A program made the translations under genes and the position numbers. The notes below the pieces were generated by a model. It made no database searches, was not told the DNA's origin, and saw only the letters and a list, made by a program, of their open reading frames with translations. From the NCBI GenBank assembly GCA_009788055.1, contig WQSG01000013.1, positions 1 through 55,252 on the forward strand: a DNA stretch of 55,252 nt, given 5' to 3'. Shown in pieces: positions 1 to 7,002 of this stretch. Source of the stretch: Defluviitaleaceae bacterium. Its GTDB lineage: Bacteria > Bacillota > Clostridia > Lachnospirales > WQUN01. Each line of letters opens with the position of its first letter. The stretch's first letter is position 1.

Positions 1-116
1 CCCCCCACCCTCAAACTTTGACTCGGAAACCGCGTGCGCGGTTTCCAAAGATAGGGGTCAAGGGGACAATGTCCCCTTGCGGGGGTATTGGGGGCAGAGC
101 CCCCAAGGTCTTTCTC
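1..116 (+). repeat. Palindromic repeat element, copy A (truncated by window edge), inside addA
   Basis: Three hairpins lie in a row: GGAAACCGCG/CGCGGTTTCC at 25-46, CAAGGGGAC/GTCCCCTTG at 59-79, and TTGGGGGC/GCCCCCAA around 89-105, ending in AAGGTCTTTC. The same order and ends occur in the right half of copies at 29507, 32406, 38277 and 50322. Unlike the others it is inside a reading frame. Confidence 0.75.
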
Positions 117-769
117 TCCCCTCAAAATTATCAATCTCCGAAATAAAAAGGCTGTACGACATCACGCCGGACAGCAGTTTTAGGGAGGAAGCGACGAGGC
201 CTGTGTTTGAGCCGCCCGCGTTTATTAAGGCGGAGGAAGGAATTACGGCGGTGCAAATGGGTTCGGCGTTGCATAAGATTACAGAGATGATTGACTATGC
301 GCGGCACAGGACGGTTGAAGCGATTGAGGAATTGATTGCAGAACTGGTTGAGAAAAATTTGATAACAGCGGAAGAAGCGGCGGCAATCGAGCGCGAAAAA
401 ATAAAACAGCTAACCGATTCGCCGCTGGGAGAACGATTACGGAAAGCGGCGGCAAGTGAAAAACTGTACCGCGAAACGCCTTTTGTGCTGGCACTGCCCG
501 CCGAACAACTCTATACGGAAGCGGAAAACGCAGGCGAAAAAATTTTAGTACACGGCATCATAGACTGCCACTTTGAGGAAAACGGCAAAATGATTTTGCT
601 GGACTTCAAAAGCGACAGAATACCGCCCGCCGTTTCCCTAAGCGAATGGGCGCAGAATCACCGTGTACAGCTAAAAATCTACGAGCAAGCCCTAGCCGAA
701 GCAACAAAAACCGAAGTATCGGAGACGCTTCTGTATTCATTCTATTGCGGCGAAGCGGTCGCGCTGTAG
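2..769 (+). CDS. addA: AddA C-terminal region, partial at window start, containing an in-frame palindromic repeat
   Basis: This is the nuclease end of the ATP-dependent helicase/nuclease subunit A, which with AddB processes double-strand breaks in the cytoplasm. The PD-(D/E)XK nuclease signature is visible: MGSALH, then GIIDCHFEE, LLDFKSD and QLKIYEQAL near the C-terminus. The frame is open without a stop from base 2, so the helicase part should lie upstream of the window. The first ~38 codons derive from a repeat element (1-116) and read through to SKLSISEIKR, the normal start of the AddA nuclease linker. A TTG at 77 could start a truncated protein instead, but no good ribosome binding site precedes it. 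Family assignment is confident. That the repeat is an in-frame insertion in the interdomain linker is inferred, because the upstream sequence is missing. Confidence 0.85.
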   Translation, partial: PPPSNFDSETACAVSKDRGQGDNVPLRGYWGQSPQGLSLPSKLSISEIKRLYDITPDSSFREEATRPVFEPPAFIKAEEGITAVQMGSALHKITEMIDYARHRTVEAIEELIAELVEKNLITAEEAAAIEREKIKQLTDSPLGERLRKAAASEKLYRETPFVLALPAEQLYTEAENAGEKILVHGIIDCHFEENGKMILLDFKSDRIPPAVSLSEWAQNHRVQLKIYEQALAEATKTEVSETLLYSFYCGEAVAL

Positions 770-788
770 CATTACTCCACCAAGATGG

Positions 789-816
789 TTGATTTTTTTC
801 CAAATTTGCATATAAT
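789..816 (+). promoter_or_regulatory. Sigma-A-type promoter of the toxin-antitoxin RNA
   Basis: The -35 box TTGATT (789-794) and -10 box TATAAT (811-816) are separated by 16 bp. Transcription would start near 823, just ahead of the two 45-nt repeats, the expected arrangement for a type III antitoxin RNA. Confidence 0.7.
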
Positions 817-838
817 AAAAATGTGCCGCAAGGCATGA

Positions 839-928
839 AAATACTCGCCGCAAACCGGAGCGGGATATAAATAAAGGGTCGTCAAATATTCGCCGCAAAC
901 CGGAGCGGGGTACAAATAAAGGGTCGAA
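839..928 (+). ncRNA. CptI-like type III antitoxin RNA: two tandem 45-nt repeats
   Basis: Repeat 1 (839-883) and repeat 2 (884-928) are directly adjacent with no spacer and match at 40 of 45 positions. Each carries a conserved CCGC/GCGG stem and ends in AAATAAAGGGTCG. In type III systems such a repeat RNA is cut by the toxin into units that fold as pseudoknots and bind and inhibit it. The period of 45 nt and the copy number of two fit what I know of the CptIN family. A strong promoter precedes the repeats and a terminator follows, so most transcripts should stop before the toxin and give antitoxin excess. Function is inferred from arrangement and the downstream gene. Confidence 0.75.
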
Positions 929-934
929 AATTAT

Positions 935-961
935 GCCCCGCTGCAAAACAGCGGGGCTTTT
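935..961 (+). terminator. Intrinsic terminator between antitoxin RNA and toxin gene
   Basis: A perfect 9-bp stem GCCCCGCTG/CAGCGGGGC (935-943 with 949-957) with loop CAAAA is followed by TTTT. It sits where type III loci carry the leaky terminator that sets the RNA-to-toxin ratio. Confidence 0.85.
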
Positions 962-978
962 GTATGAGGGTCGATAAA

Positions 979-1464
979 ATGAATGTTTGCGATATAAAAA
1001 CGGGTTACGTTTGCCACATAAAGGATTCTTATTTTGCCTTTGCGCAGGACAGCAAGTTAATGCGAAACCGCGAGGGCAATGCGTACCGCCCAACATATTT
1101 TTGCCTTCAAGACGAAAAAACAGGGCTTTTGTGGGTTGTACCAATGAGCTTACAAATTAAAAAATATGCCGAAATTATCAAAAAAGACACTGCGCGGTAT
1201 GGCAGTTGCTTGAAGATTTTTGTTGCCCGTTACGGTGATGGAGAGTCGGCATTTTTATTCCAGAATATGTTTCCTGTACTTCCAAAATACATAGACCATG
1301 TTCATACCGTTGCGGGCATTCCAATGGCAGTAAACCCCGCCGTGCAAAAAGAACTTTCTCGGCGTTTTAAAGAAGTACGCCGCTTGCACTCACGAGGGGT
1401 GAAAGTCGTTTTTACCGATATATCACGCCTTGAACGGCTAATGCTGGAAGAAGCAGGGAGGTAA
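979..1464 (+). CDS. Type III toxin-antitoxin system toxin, CptN-like endoribonuclease
   Basis: The product (161 aa) resembles the CptN branch of the ToxN superfamily: GYVCHIKDSYF near the N-terminus, NAYRPTYFCLQD, LLWVVPMS, FLFQNMFPVLPKYIDH, and a C-terminal DISRLERLMLEE helix. Family members are sequence-specific endoribonucleases held inactive by their own repeat RNA and often act in phage defence. I chose ATG 979 because GAGGG (966-970) gives proper spacing; the in-frame ATG at 964 sits directly on the terminator without a binding site. Its stop is 2 bp before the manA start, and the manA ribosome binding site GGGAGG lies in its last codons. The residue assignments are from memory of the family, so subfamily is less certain than type III membership. 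Confidence 0.8.
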   Translation: MNVCDIKTGYVCHIKDSYFAFAQDSKLMRNREGNAYRPTYFCLQDEKTGLLWVVPMSLQIKKYAEIIKKDTARYGSCLKIFVARYGDGESAFLFQNMFPVLPKYIDHVHTVAGIPMAVNPAVQKELSRRFKEVRRLHSRGVKVVFTDISRLERLMLEEAGR

Positions 1465-1466
1465 TT

Positions 1467-2342
1467 ATGTACCCGATAAAATTTGTACCAATTATGAAGG
1501 AAATGATTTGGGGCAGTGAGAGTTGGGAGATTACGTGCCGCCCTCATGAGATGGGCGTTATCGAAAACGGGGAGTTTGCGGGGAAAACCTTTGCGGAACT
1601 TATCGCAACTTCGCCTGCAAAAATTCTGGGGACTGCGCTTGCGGAAAAAGCAAGCGATAAATTCCCGCTGTTGGTGAAAATAATTGATGCGCGGGACGCG
1701 CTTTCCGTGCAGGTTCACCCCAATGACGCGTATGCGAAATTGAAGGGTGCGGCAGACACAGGCAAAAGCGAACTATGGTACATTCTTGAACCGCCGACGG
1801 ACGGGCATTTAATCATCGGGTTAAAGGACGGCATCACGCGGGAGGGGTTGTCGCAAGCCTACGAAAACGGCACGGTGGAAGCGTGTCTTAACCGCGTTAA
1901 GGTGCGGCGCGGGGATATTGTGAATATTCCTGCGGGGCTAATTCACGCGCTTACTGCGGGGGTGGTGGTTGCGGAAATTCAGCAAAATTCGGATATCACG
2001 TATCGGCTGTATGATTTCGGGCGGGTCGGCACGGACGGCAAGCCCCGTGAACTTCACGTACAGGACGCCCTTGCCGTTACAAACTTCTCAAACGAAACGG
2101 GCGAGATAAACCACTTCTCCGTGCAAAAAATGGAAATCACCGCGCCATTCCAAACCGCGTCAAACCCGCAAGTTTTTTCCGTATACACTGCGGTGGAAAA
2201 TTCTGCCGTAATCGAAACCCCTTCGCATACGGTTATTCTTCCTGCGCGGCGGTCTGTTTTCATTCCCGCCGCCCTTGGTGCGTTTACAATTACGCCGCAA
2301 AATCAGGTCGTCACCCTTTTGTCCACCCACGCATATTATTAA
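1467..2342 (+). CDS. manA: Class I mannose-6-phosphate isomerase
   Basis: ManA interconverts mannose-6-phosphate and fructose-6-phosphate, linking mannose use to glycolysis and to sugar-nucleotide synthesis. The 291-aa product has the short Bacillus-type architecture: MIWGSESWEI at the start, zinc ligands in LSVQVHPND (Q82, H84), GKSELWYIL (E102) and AGLIHAL (H160). The start ATG is preceded by GGGAGG inside the toxin gene, so the toxin and manA are probably translated from one message. The family call is firm; the pairing with a toxin gene is unusual and probably recent. Confidence 0.93.
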   Translation: MYPIKFVPIMKEMIWGSESWEITCRPHEMGVIENGEFAGKTFAELIATSPAKILGTALAEKASDKFPLLVKIIDARDALSVQVHPNDAYAKLKGAADTGKSELWYILEPPTDGHLIIGLKDGITREGLSQAYENGTVEACLNRVKVRRGDIVNIPAGLIHALTAGVVVAEIQQNSDITYRLYDFGRVGTDGKPRELHVQDALAVTNFSNETGEINHFSVQKMEITAPFQTASNPQVFSVYTAVENSAVIETPSHTVILPARRSVFIPAALGAFTITPQNQVVTLLSTHAYY

Positions 2343-2356
2343 GAAAAGGACTTGAC

Positions 2357-2389
2357 CATGTGTGTCCGGTCCACTGGGGGACAGACATG
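2357..2389 (+). promoter_or_regulatory. Hairpin covering the rhodanese translation start
   Basis: CATGTGTGTCC (2357-2367) pairs with GGACAGACATG (2379-2389) with one mismatch around an 11-nt loop. The right arm contains the likely ATG at 2387 and the G-rich Shine-Dalgarno stretch, so the RNA could hide the start site. No regulator is known. Confidence 0.4.
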
Positions 2390-2707
2390 AAAAATTATAG
2401 AACAACCAAAATAAGCGCGGCAACGGCACGAGAAATGATGCTTTCAAACCCAAACGCAATCATCTTGGACGTGCGAAGCCGCCAAGAATTTGCAACAGGA
2501 AAAATAGCGGGCGCAACACTTTTGCCTGTATCGGAAATTTCGGAAAGGGCAGGGTCTGTTTTGCCAAACAAAAACGCCCTTATCCTCGTGTATTGCCGAA
2601 GCGGCGTCCGCAGTGCCGAAGCAGCATACAATTTGATTTCCATGGGCTACACCAATATCTGCGATTTTGGCGGAATTTTGGATTGGCCATACGATGTCGT
2701 ACGGTAG
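2387..2707 (+). CDS. Single-domain rhodanese-like sulfurtransferase
   Basis: The 106-aa cytoplasmic protein is one rhodanese fold: ILDVRSRQEF, HIP-like GATLLPVSEI, and the active-site loop YCRSGVRSAEAA with the persulfide cysteine at about residue 70, then GGILDW near the end. Such proteins carry sulfane sulfur for thiol metabolism, though the acceptor cannot be read from sequence. Start 2387 is chosen over 2360 because homologs begin at the domain and GGGGGA precedes it. It is 44 bp downstream of manA and convergent with rarA, with only 2 bp between stops. Confidence 0.85.
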   Translation: MKNYRTTKISAATAREMMLSNPNAIILDVRSRQEFATGKIAGATLLPVSEISERAGSVLPNKNALILVYCRSGVRSAEAAYNLISMGYTNICDFGGILDWPYDVVR

Positions 2708-2709
2708 TT

Positions 2710-4038
2710 TTACTCCTGTGTTCGATTGGGGCGCAAGTTTTTCAGCGACTCTTTGATTTTTTTCTCAACGCCGTTTTCTGTCGGATTGTAATAGGTGCGG
2801 TGTTGAAGTTCGTCGGGAAGATAGGACTGCGGCACGTAGTTGTTGGGGTAGGCGTGTGGATATTTGTAGTTTGTGCCGCGATTTAACGCGGGTGCGGCTT
2901 GATAGTGCGCATCTTGCAGATGGGACGGAATGGAATTTATTTGAACGCCCTCGACATCTGCCAGCGCGGCGGTTATGGCGGTGGTGCAAGCGTTGCTTTT
3001 TGGCGCACACGCCAGATATATTGCGGCTTGCGAAAGAATAAGCTGGCTCTCGGGCATCCCGATAAACTGCACGGCTTGCGCCGCAGACACGGCAACTTGA
3101 AGCGCGTGAGGGTCTGCGTTACCGATATCCTCGCTTGCGCAAATTACTATCCTGCGGGCTATAAAGCGCGGGTCTTCGCCTGCGTATATCATTCGCGCAA
3201 GGTAATAAACCGCCGCGTCGGGGTCTGAGCCGCGCATGGATTTTATAAACGCCGAAATGGTATCGTAATGGTTATCGCCATTGCGTTCATACATTAGGGC
3301 GCGTTTTTGTATGCACTCTGCGGCAACTTCAAGTGTAAGCGGTACGCGTCCGTTGGTGTTTGGCTTGGTGGTTAGTGCGGCAAGTTCCAGCGCATTCAGC
3401 GCGGCGCGGGCATCTCCGTTTGCTTTGTCCGCAAGAAAGTCCAGCGCGTTTTCCTCCGCGTCAATGGGGTGCTCGCCCAGTCCGCGCTCTTTATCCTTTA
3501 ACGCACGACTTAAAAGTTTTAAGATATTTTCACGCGAAAGCGGCTTCAATTCAAAAATCATAGAGCGTGAAACCAGAGCCTTATTTACCTCAAAATACGG
3601 ATTCTCCGTTGTCGCGCCGATTAAAATAATCGTTCCGTTTTCTACATACGGCAACAGTGCGTCTTGTTGCAACTTGTTAAACCTGTGAATCTCGTCAATA
3701 AAAAGAATCGTGCGCTTGCCATACAATGCCGCCGCCGCTTTTGCTTCCTCAATCGCTTTTTGAATATCCTTCACGCCCGCCGCCGTCGCGTTTAACTGCA
3801 AAAAAACAGCTTGCGTTGTAGCCGAAATCACCGACGCAAGCGTTGTCTTGCCCGTCCCGGGCGGCCCGTAAAACACAAGCGAACCAAGCTTGTCTGCCCT
3901 TATCGCCCGCGCAAGCAACGTGTTCTTTCCTATAATATGCTCCTGCCCCACCCACTCTTCCAGCGACTGCGGCCGCATTCGCGCCGCAAGCGGGGCTTGT
4001 CTCTTTGTGTTTTCTATGTTCTCGTCAAATATGGTCAT
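2710..4038 (-). CDS. rarA: Replication-associated recombination protein A (MgsA/RarA AAA+ ATPase)
   Basis: RarA acts at stalled replication forks, interacting with single-strand binding protein and the replisome. The 442-aa product is full length. Walker A is GPPGTGKTT (58-66), Walker B is FIDEIHRF (113-120), sensor 1 is GATTENP, and the C-terminal tetramerisation region contains DPRFIARRIVICASEDIG. An upstream gene overlaps its start by 4 bp (ATGA), so both are translated from one minus-strand message. Confidence 0.95.
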   Translation of the reverse strand: MTIFDENIENTKRQAPLAARMRPQSLEEWVGQEHIIGKNTLLARAIRADKLGSLVFYGPPGTGKTTLASVISATTQAVFLQLNATAAGVKDIQKAIEEAKAAAALYGKRTILFIDEIHRFNKLQQDALLPYVENGTIILIGATTENPYFEVNKALVSRSMIFELKPLSRENILKLLSRALKDKERGLGEHPIDAEENALDFLADKANGDARAALNALELAALTTKPNTNGRVPLTLEVAAECIQKRALMYERNGDNHYDTISAFIKSMRGSDPDAAVYYLARMIYAGEDPRFIARRIVICASEDIGNADPHALQVAVSAAQAVQFIGMPESQLILSQAAIYLACAPKSNACTTAITAALADVEGVQINSIPSHLQDAHYQAAPALNRGTNYKYPHAYPNNYVPQSYLPDELQHRTYYNPTENGVEKKIKESLKNLRPNRTQE

Positions 4039-4490
4039 TCTGTGTCCTCATGGATGTTGCCTGTGAATTGGGTGCGGCAGGCTTGACAGGTGTATTTTAC
4101 GTTGTAGTGTGTGCGGGTTGCGGGGACGCTGTATTTTCGTGTGGTGACGCTTTCGGGAAAAGGGGTTGTGGGTCTGCCGACGGCGTCAACTTGATTTTTT
4201 CCGTAGTGCTTTATGGTTTCTTCTTTTTGTATTTGTATGCGTTCTTGTTTTGTTTGCGTGCGCGAGATTTCTTTGCTCTTTTGCTTTTTGCAGCTTGGGC
4301 AGTGTAATCCGTAGTAATTTACGCCGGCTTCGCCCATTAGGTCTTGAAGTTTGAACACAACGCCAAGTGCCAAGCCGCCCGAAGCAATCAAGCTAAACCA
4401 TATATTGTCCAGCACCCAGCCCAAATCCATCAAAACTAAAAGAAAACCCATCCCCGCAACAAAACATCCCAGCCCCACGGCAATCAGCAT
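4035..4490 (-). CDS. Small membrane protein with zinc-ribbon cysteines, function unknown
   Basis: I do not recognise this 151-aa protein. Two N-terminal hydrophobic segments (about 4-22 and 28-47) suggest a membrane hairpin. It then has CPSC (C64, C67) and, after a charged Gln/Lys-rich stretch, CQAC (C135, C138), which together could bind one zinc ion. It overlaps rarA by 4 bp and so is co-transcribed with it, but nothing in the sequence ties it to DNA repair. Confidence 0.7.
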   Translation of the reverse strand: MLIAVGLGCFVAGMGFLLVLMDLGWVLDNIWFSLIASGGLALGVVFKLQDLMGEAGVNYYGLHCPSCKKQKSKEISRTQTKQERIQIQKEETIKHYGKNQVDAVGRPTTPFPESVTTRKYSVPATRTHYNVKYTCQACRTQFTGNIHEDTE

Positions 4491-4507
4491 AAAAAATCCC
4501 TCCCGTT

Positions 4508-4615
4508 AGGAACTGTCAAGAAATAAACAGCCGCTTTGGACTTGTATTTTTGCCGTAATACTGCGTCACAAAAAATCTTGCGCCCAAATCGTCAGTTTAT
4601 TCCTTGACAGTTCCT
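4508..4615. mobile_element. MITE-like 108-bp element with 21-bp terminal inverted repeats
   Basis: The left end AGGAACTGTCAAGAAATAAAC (4508-4528) and right end (4595-4615, GTTTATTCCTTGACAGTTCCT read on the plus strand) are inverted copies matching at 20 of 21 positions. The 66-bp interior has no gene. No obvious target-site duplication is visible. The right repeat contains the last codons and stop of the adjacent minus-strand gene. It could be a non-autonomous element or a large hairpin acting as terminator. Confidence 0.55.
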
Positions 4616-5205
4616 TTCAGCGCAAGACCCTGTTCGTGAAAATATCTAAAGTACACGCTCATATTAAATTTGTTTCCGCAAGGGTGGGGCAAAGAGTATA
4701 CGGGAATAACGCGGTTGCCAACCACAAACACATTTTTCCAAACCTCGTGCCGCTCCCCCGCGATATCCAATTTCCAATCGGGATGTTCGGATATTTCGGG
4801 AAAATGCCATGTCATCTCCTTACCAAATGTAACCATAAAATCGGGCGACAATTTTTCCAGCACTTCGATAAGCGGTTTTTGCGCCGCCTCGTAATCTGCG
4901 CGTGAAGGACGCACCCGCGTCGCGCTCATCAATTCTTGAACATAATTGTAAAACGCAACCTTGCCAAATTTATCTTCCAAGTTTTCGCTATCGCCAAACA
5001 GCGTCCAAATTATCCCCGTGAAAAACCGCAACCGTTTCTTCTTCTCGAAACAAAAATATTTTATAACATCCTGCGTAAATCCCTCAAACGCATCCCCGTC
5101 ACCATAATGGCTATCGCCCAGCAACAACACCTTGCGCGGCGCGTTCCAAAAATTTTCGCCAACCCACGGGTGAAACTTCACCTGCCCCGACCATTCGCAA
5201 TTCAT
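4597..5205 (-). CDS. Uracil-DNA-glycosylase-like superfamily protein
   Basis: The 202-aa protein has VLLLGDSHYGDGD (about 26-38) and a C-terminal YSLPHPCG, placed like the N-terminal motif and the HPS-type motif of the UDG superfamily. The catalytic residues of classical UDG are not evident, so an altered substrate or non-DNA role is possible. Start 5205 (MNCEWSGQ) follows an AGGGGAAAG binding site; the longer frame to 5307 only overlaps the deacetylase gene. The last four residues TVKE and the stop come from the terminal repeat of the 4508-4615 element, so the original C-terminus may have been replaced. Confidence 0.55.
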   Translation of the reverse strand: MNCEWSGQVKFHPWVGENFWNAPRKVLLLGDSHYGDGDAFEGFTQDVIKYFCFEKKKRLRFFTGIIWTLFGDSENLEDKFGKVAFYNYVQELMSATRVRPSRADYEAAQKPLIEVLEKLSPDFMVTFGKEMTWHFPEISEHPDWKLDIAGERHEVWKNVFVVGNRVIPVYSLPHPCGNKFNMSVYFRYFHEQGLALKGTVKE

Positions 5206-5215
5206 TGTCTTTCCC

Positions 5216-5785
5216 CTAATCTTCCAATACCTCCGAAACCGTAACAAGTTCGTATTTCTGAAGCAACTCGGGGATAACGCGTTCCATGGCTTCGGCGGTG
5301 GTGGCATGAACGTCGTGGCACAGGATTATTGCGTTGTCGTGTAGGTTTGTGAAGATTTCGTTGTGAATGGCGGGGGGGCTTTTGCTTTTCCAGTCCCAAG
5401 AGTCGATTGTCCAGAGGATTATGGCGAAACCGAGTTCGCGGGCTACGTTTTCGAGGGTGTCGCTTAGCGCGCCGTATGGCGGGCGAAACATGGGCGGCGA
5501 AATGCCAAGGGTTTCGCGGATAAGATTGTGAGTGTCGGTTAGTTCTTTGCGGATTTCGTCCGCGCTTAGGCCGCTTAAATTTGGATTTTTGCAATGGCTC
5601 CATGAATGGCTGATTATTTCGTTGCCCATCTCGTGGGCGCGTTTTATTGTGTCTGCGCCGTCTGCGATTTTTCTGCCCACAACAAAAAAACTTGCCCGTG
5701 CGTTATTTTTCTCCAGCGTGTCTAGGATACGCGGAGTAAATTCGCCCGGGCCGTCGTCAAAAGTTAGTGCAATTTTGGGTTTCAT
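5216..5785 (-). CDS. Polysaccharide deacetylase, NodB domain
   Basis: A metal-dependent N- or O-deacetylase of the carbohydrate esterase 4 family. All motifs are visible: TFDDGP (8-13), HSWSH metal ligands (H60, H64), RPPYG (101-105), IDSWDW (127-132) and LCHDVH (155-160). At 189 aa it is only the catalytic domain, with no signal peptide or membrane anchor, which is odd for an enzyme normally acting on wall glycans; it may act inside the cell or be exported by another route. It is 4 bp downstream of the PilZ gene and upstream of the UDG-like gene, same strand. Confidence 0.88.
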   Translation of the reverse strand: MKPKIALTFDDGPGEFTPRILDTLEKNNARASFFVVGRKIADGADTIKRAHEMGNEIISHSWSHCKNPNLSGLSADEIRKELTDTHNLIRETLGISPPMFRPPYGALSDTLENVARELGFAIILWTIDSWDWKSKSPPAIHNEIFTNLHDNAIILCHDVHATTAEAMERVIPELLQKYELVTVSEVLED

Positions 5786-5789
5786 TTTG

Positions 5790-6161
5790 CTAGACCAACA
5801 GCGTTGGGAATTTCGTTACCATCAGTTCGATGAAAATTCCAAGTGTCACTTGTTGGTCTTTTGTAAGATTTAAGAAGCGGGTGCCGTACAAAAATTTGCC
5901 TGCCGCCATTCTTTCCACGGAGACTATTTCCATGTCGCATGAAATATCCAATGTGCGTGAGATGTCGGAAGTTTCGCCTTCAAATCTTACCGTTTCGCCG
6001 GCAGAATACTGCGCGTCCAACTCGAAACGAAGACCGCCCTCAGAAATGTCTTGCGCGTGAATTTCGTCGCGTTTGGTACCTTTGTTGCTGATTACATTTC
6101 CTGTTACACCAAGCATTTTTGTGCGTACAGATACGCGTCTTTCTTGTGGTAATGTTTGCAT
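5790..6161 (-). CDS. PilZ domain protein, probable c-di-GMP receptor
   Basis: A 123-aa single-domain PilZ protein. The c-di-GMP binding signatures are present: RR-x3-R (R8, R9, R13 in QERRVSVR) and DISEGG (38-43, the D/N-x-S-x-x-G motif), followed by a beta-rich body. Such proteins relay c-di-GMP levels to motility, pili or polysaccharide machinery. The diguanylate cyclase at 10086 is a candidate source of signal. Upstream is the kinase-like gene and downstream the NodB deacetylase, all minus strand. Confidence 0.85.
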   Translation of the reverse strand: MQTLPQERRVSVRTKMLGVTGNVISNKGTKRDEIHAQDISEGGLRFELDAQYSAGETVRFEGETSDISRTLDISCDMEIVSVERMAAGKFLYGTRFLNLTKDQQVTLGIFIELMVTKFPTLLV

Positions 6162-6189
6162 TTTAATATCCCCTTTTCAAAAGCTTTAT

Positions 6190-6906
6190 TTATTTTGCAA
6201 TTTTCTTTTGGATACTGCTTAGGAAGCCGCAAACCCAGCGGTTTATTGCGGGGTTTATTGTTGTTTCGTCGTTGTGTACGGCGAAGGTGGTTTTAATGTC
6301 TGTCATGTCGTAGAAGTACAGCATATCCACAAGGCGCAACACGCTTAAAAGGAAGCTTGTGAACACGACTTCGGAATGATGATTGCCGTCAAGGTTTATG
6401 ATATCGAATAAATCAGGGCGTGTTTTAATTTCTTCCATCACGGCGGGGTGAAGCTCTTTGTGCGCGGTGTGACGCTGATAGACTATATTTAGATTGTCGT
6501 CTGCGCGTTTTCTTGCAAGCAAGCGCGCAATTATTGTTTCGATACGGCATTGAATATCCACAACAAGAATGCGCCAGTTATTTTCTTTCGCAAAGCGGAT
6601 TAAATCAATTGCCTGCCCACGGTTACGCGGAAAGCCGTCGATTAACCCCGGCGTGTTTGCCAGCGCGAACTCGCGGAAAATTTCACACGCTTTTTCGTTA
6701 TTAATAAGGATGCCTTTTTCCGTAAGCTCTTTTATTTCGGGGTCTTCGGCAGCTTTTTTGCGGAAGATATCCCCCATGCTCGCGCTCCACAAATCGGGCA
6801 ACCAGTAACGCTTTATATTTTGCACAAGCGTTCCCTTTCCGCCGCCGGACTCTCCAAGCAACACTATAAAATCCCATTTTTCCAGCAATAGTGGACTTCT
6901 GCTCAT
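6190..6906 (-). CDS. Adenylate-kinase-like nucleoside monophosphate kinase family protein
   Basis: The 238-aa protein has a P-loop GESGGGKGT (18-26), SASMGDIFRK (41-50, like the AMP-binding helix of Adk) and DGFPRN (90-95). These are the core motifs of adenylate kinases. The zinc-binding lid of Gram-positive Adk is absent and the last ~80 residues do not match the usual enzyme, so the true substrate is unclear. It lies first in the minus-strand cluster with PilZ and deacetylase genes. It is unlikely to be the housekeeping adk, which normally sits in the ribosomal protein operon. Confidence 0.7.
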   Translation of the reverse strand: MSRSPLLLEKWDFIVLLGESGGGKGTLVQNIKRYWLPDLWSASMGDIFRKKAAEDPEIKELTEKGILINNEKACEIFREFALANTPGLIDGFPRNRGQAIDLIRFAKENNWRILVVDIQCRIETIIARLLARKRADDNLNIVYQRHTAHKELHPAVMEEIKTRPDLFDIINLDGNHHSEVVFTSFLLSVLRLVDMLYFYDMTDIKTTFAVHNDETTINPAINRWVCGFLSSIQKKIAK

Positions 6907-6970
6907 TCAATTTCCTCCGATTTATTCTTAGATATTTTTCATTGTACGGTTTTTTTGCGCCACATTCAAG

Positions 6971-6976
6971 TATAAT
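6971..6976 (+). promoter_or_regulatory. Probable -10 box upstream of eda
   Basis: TATAAT lies 27 bp before the eda start, in the divergent gap with the kinase-like gene. No good -35 box is found at 16-18 bp. Confidence 0.35.
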
Positions 6977-7002
6977 GTAGAAATGAAGGGAGTTTTTTCA
7001 TA

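Noticed and set aside
77-769. Stand-alone nuclease protein starting at TTG 77
   Set aside because: There is no good binding site, the frame is open further upstream, and the domain matches only the C-terminal part of AddA.
839-928. Two tandem repeats as a tiny CRISPR array
   Set aside because: The 45-nt units touch without spacers, there are no cas genes, and the downstream toxin explains them better.
6190-6906. Housekeeping adenylate kinase gene
   Set aside because: The lid and C-terminal part do not fit, and the neighbours are PilZ and deacetylase genes rather than ribosomal protein genes.
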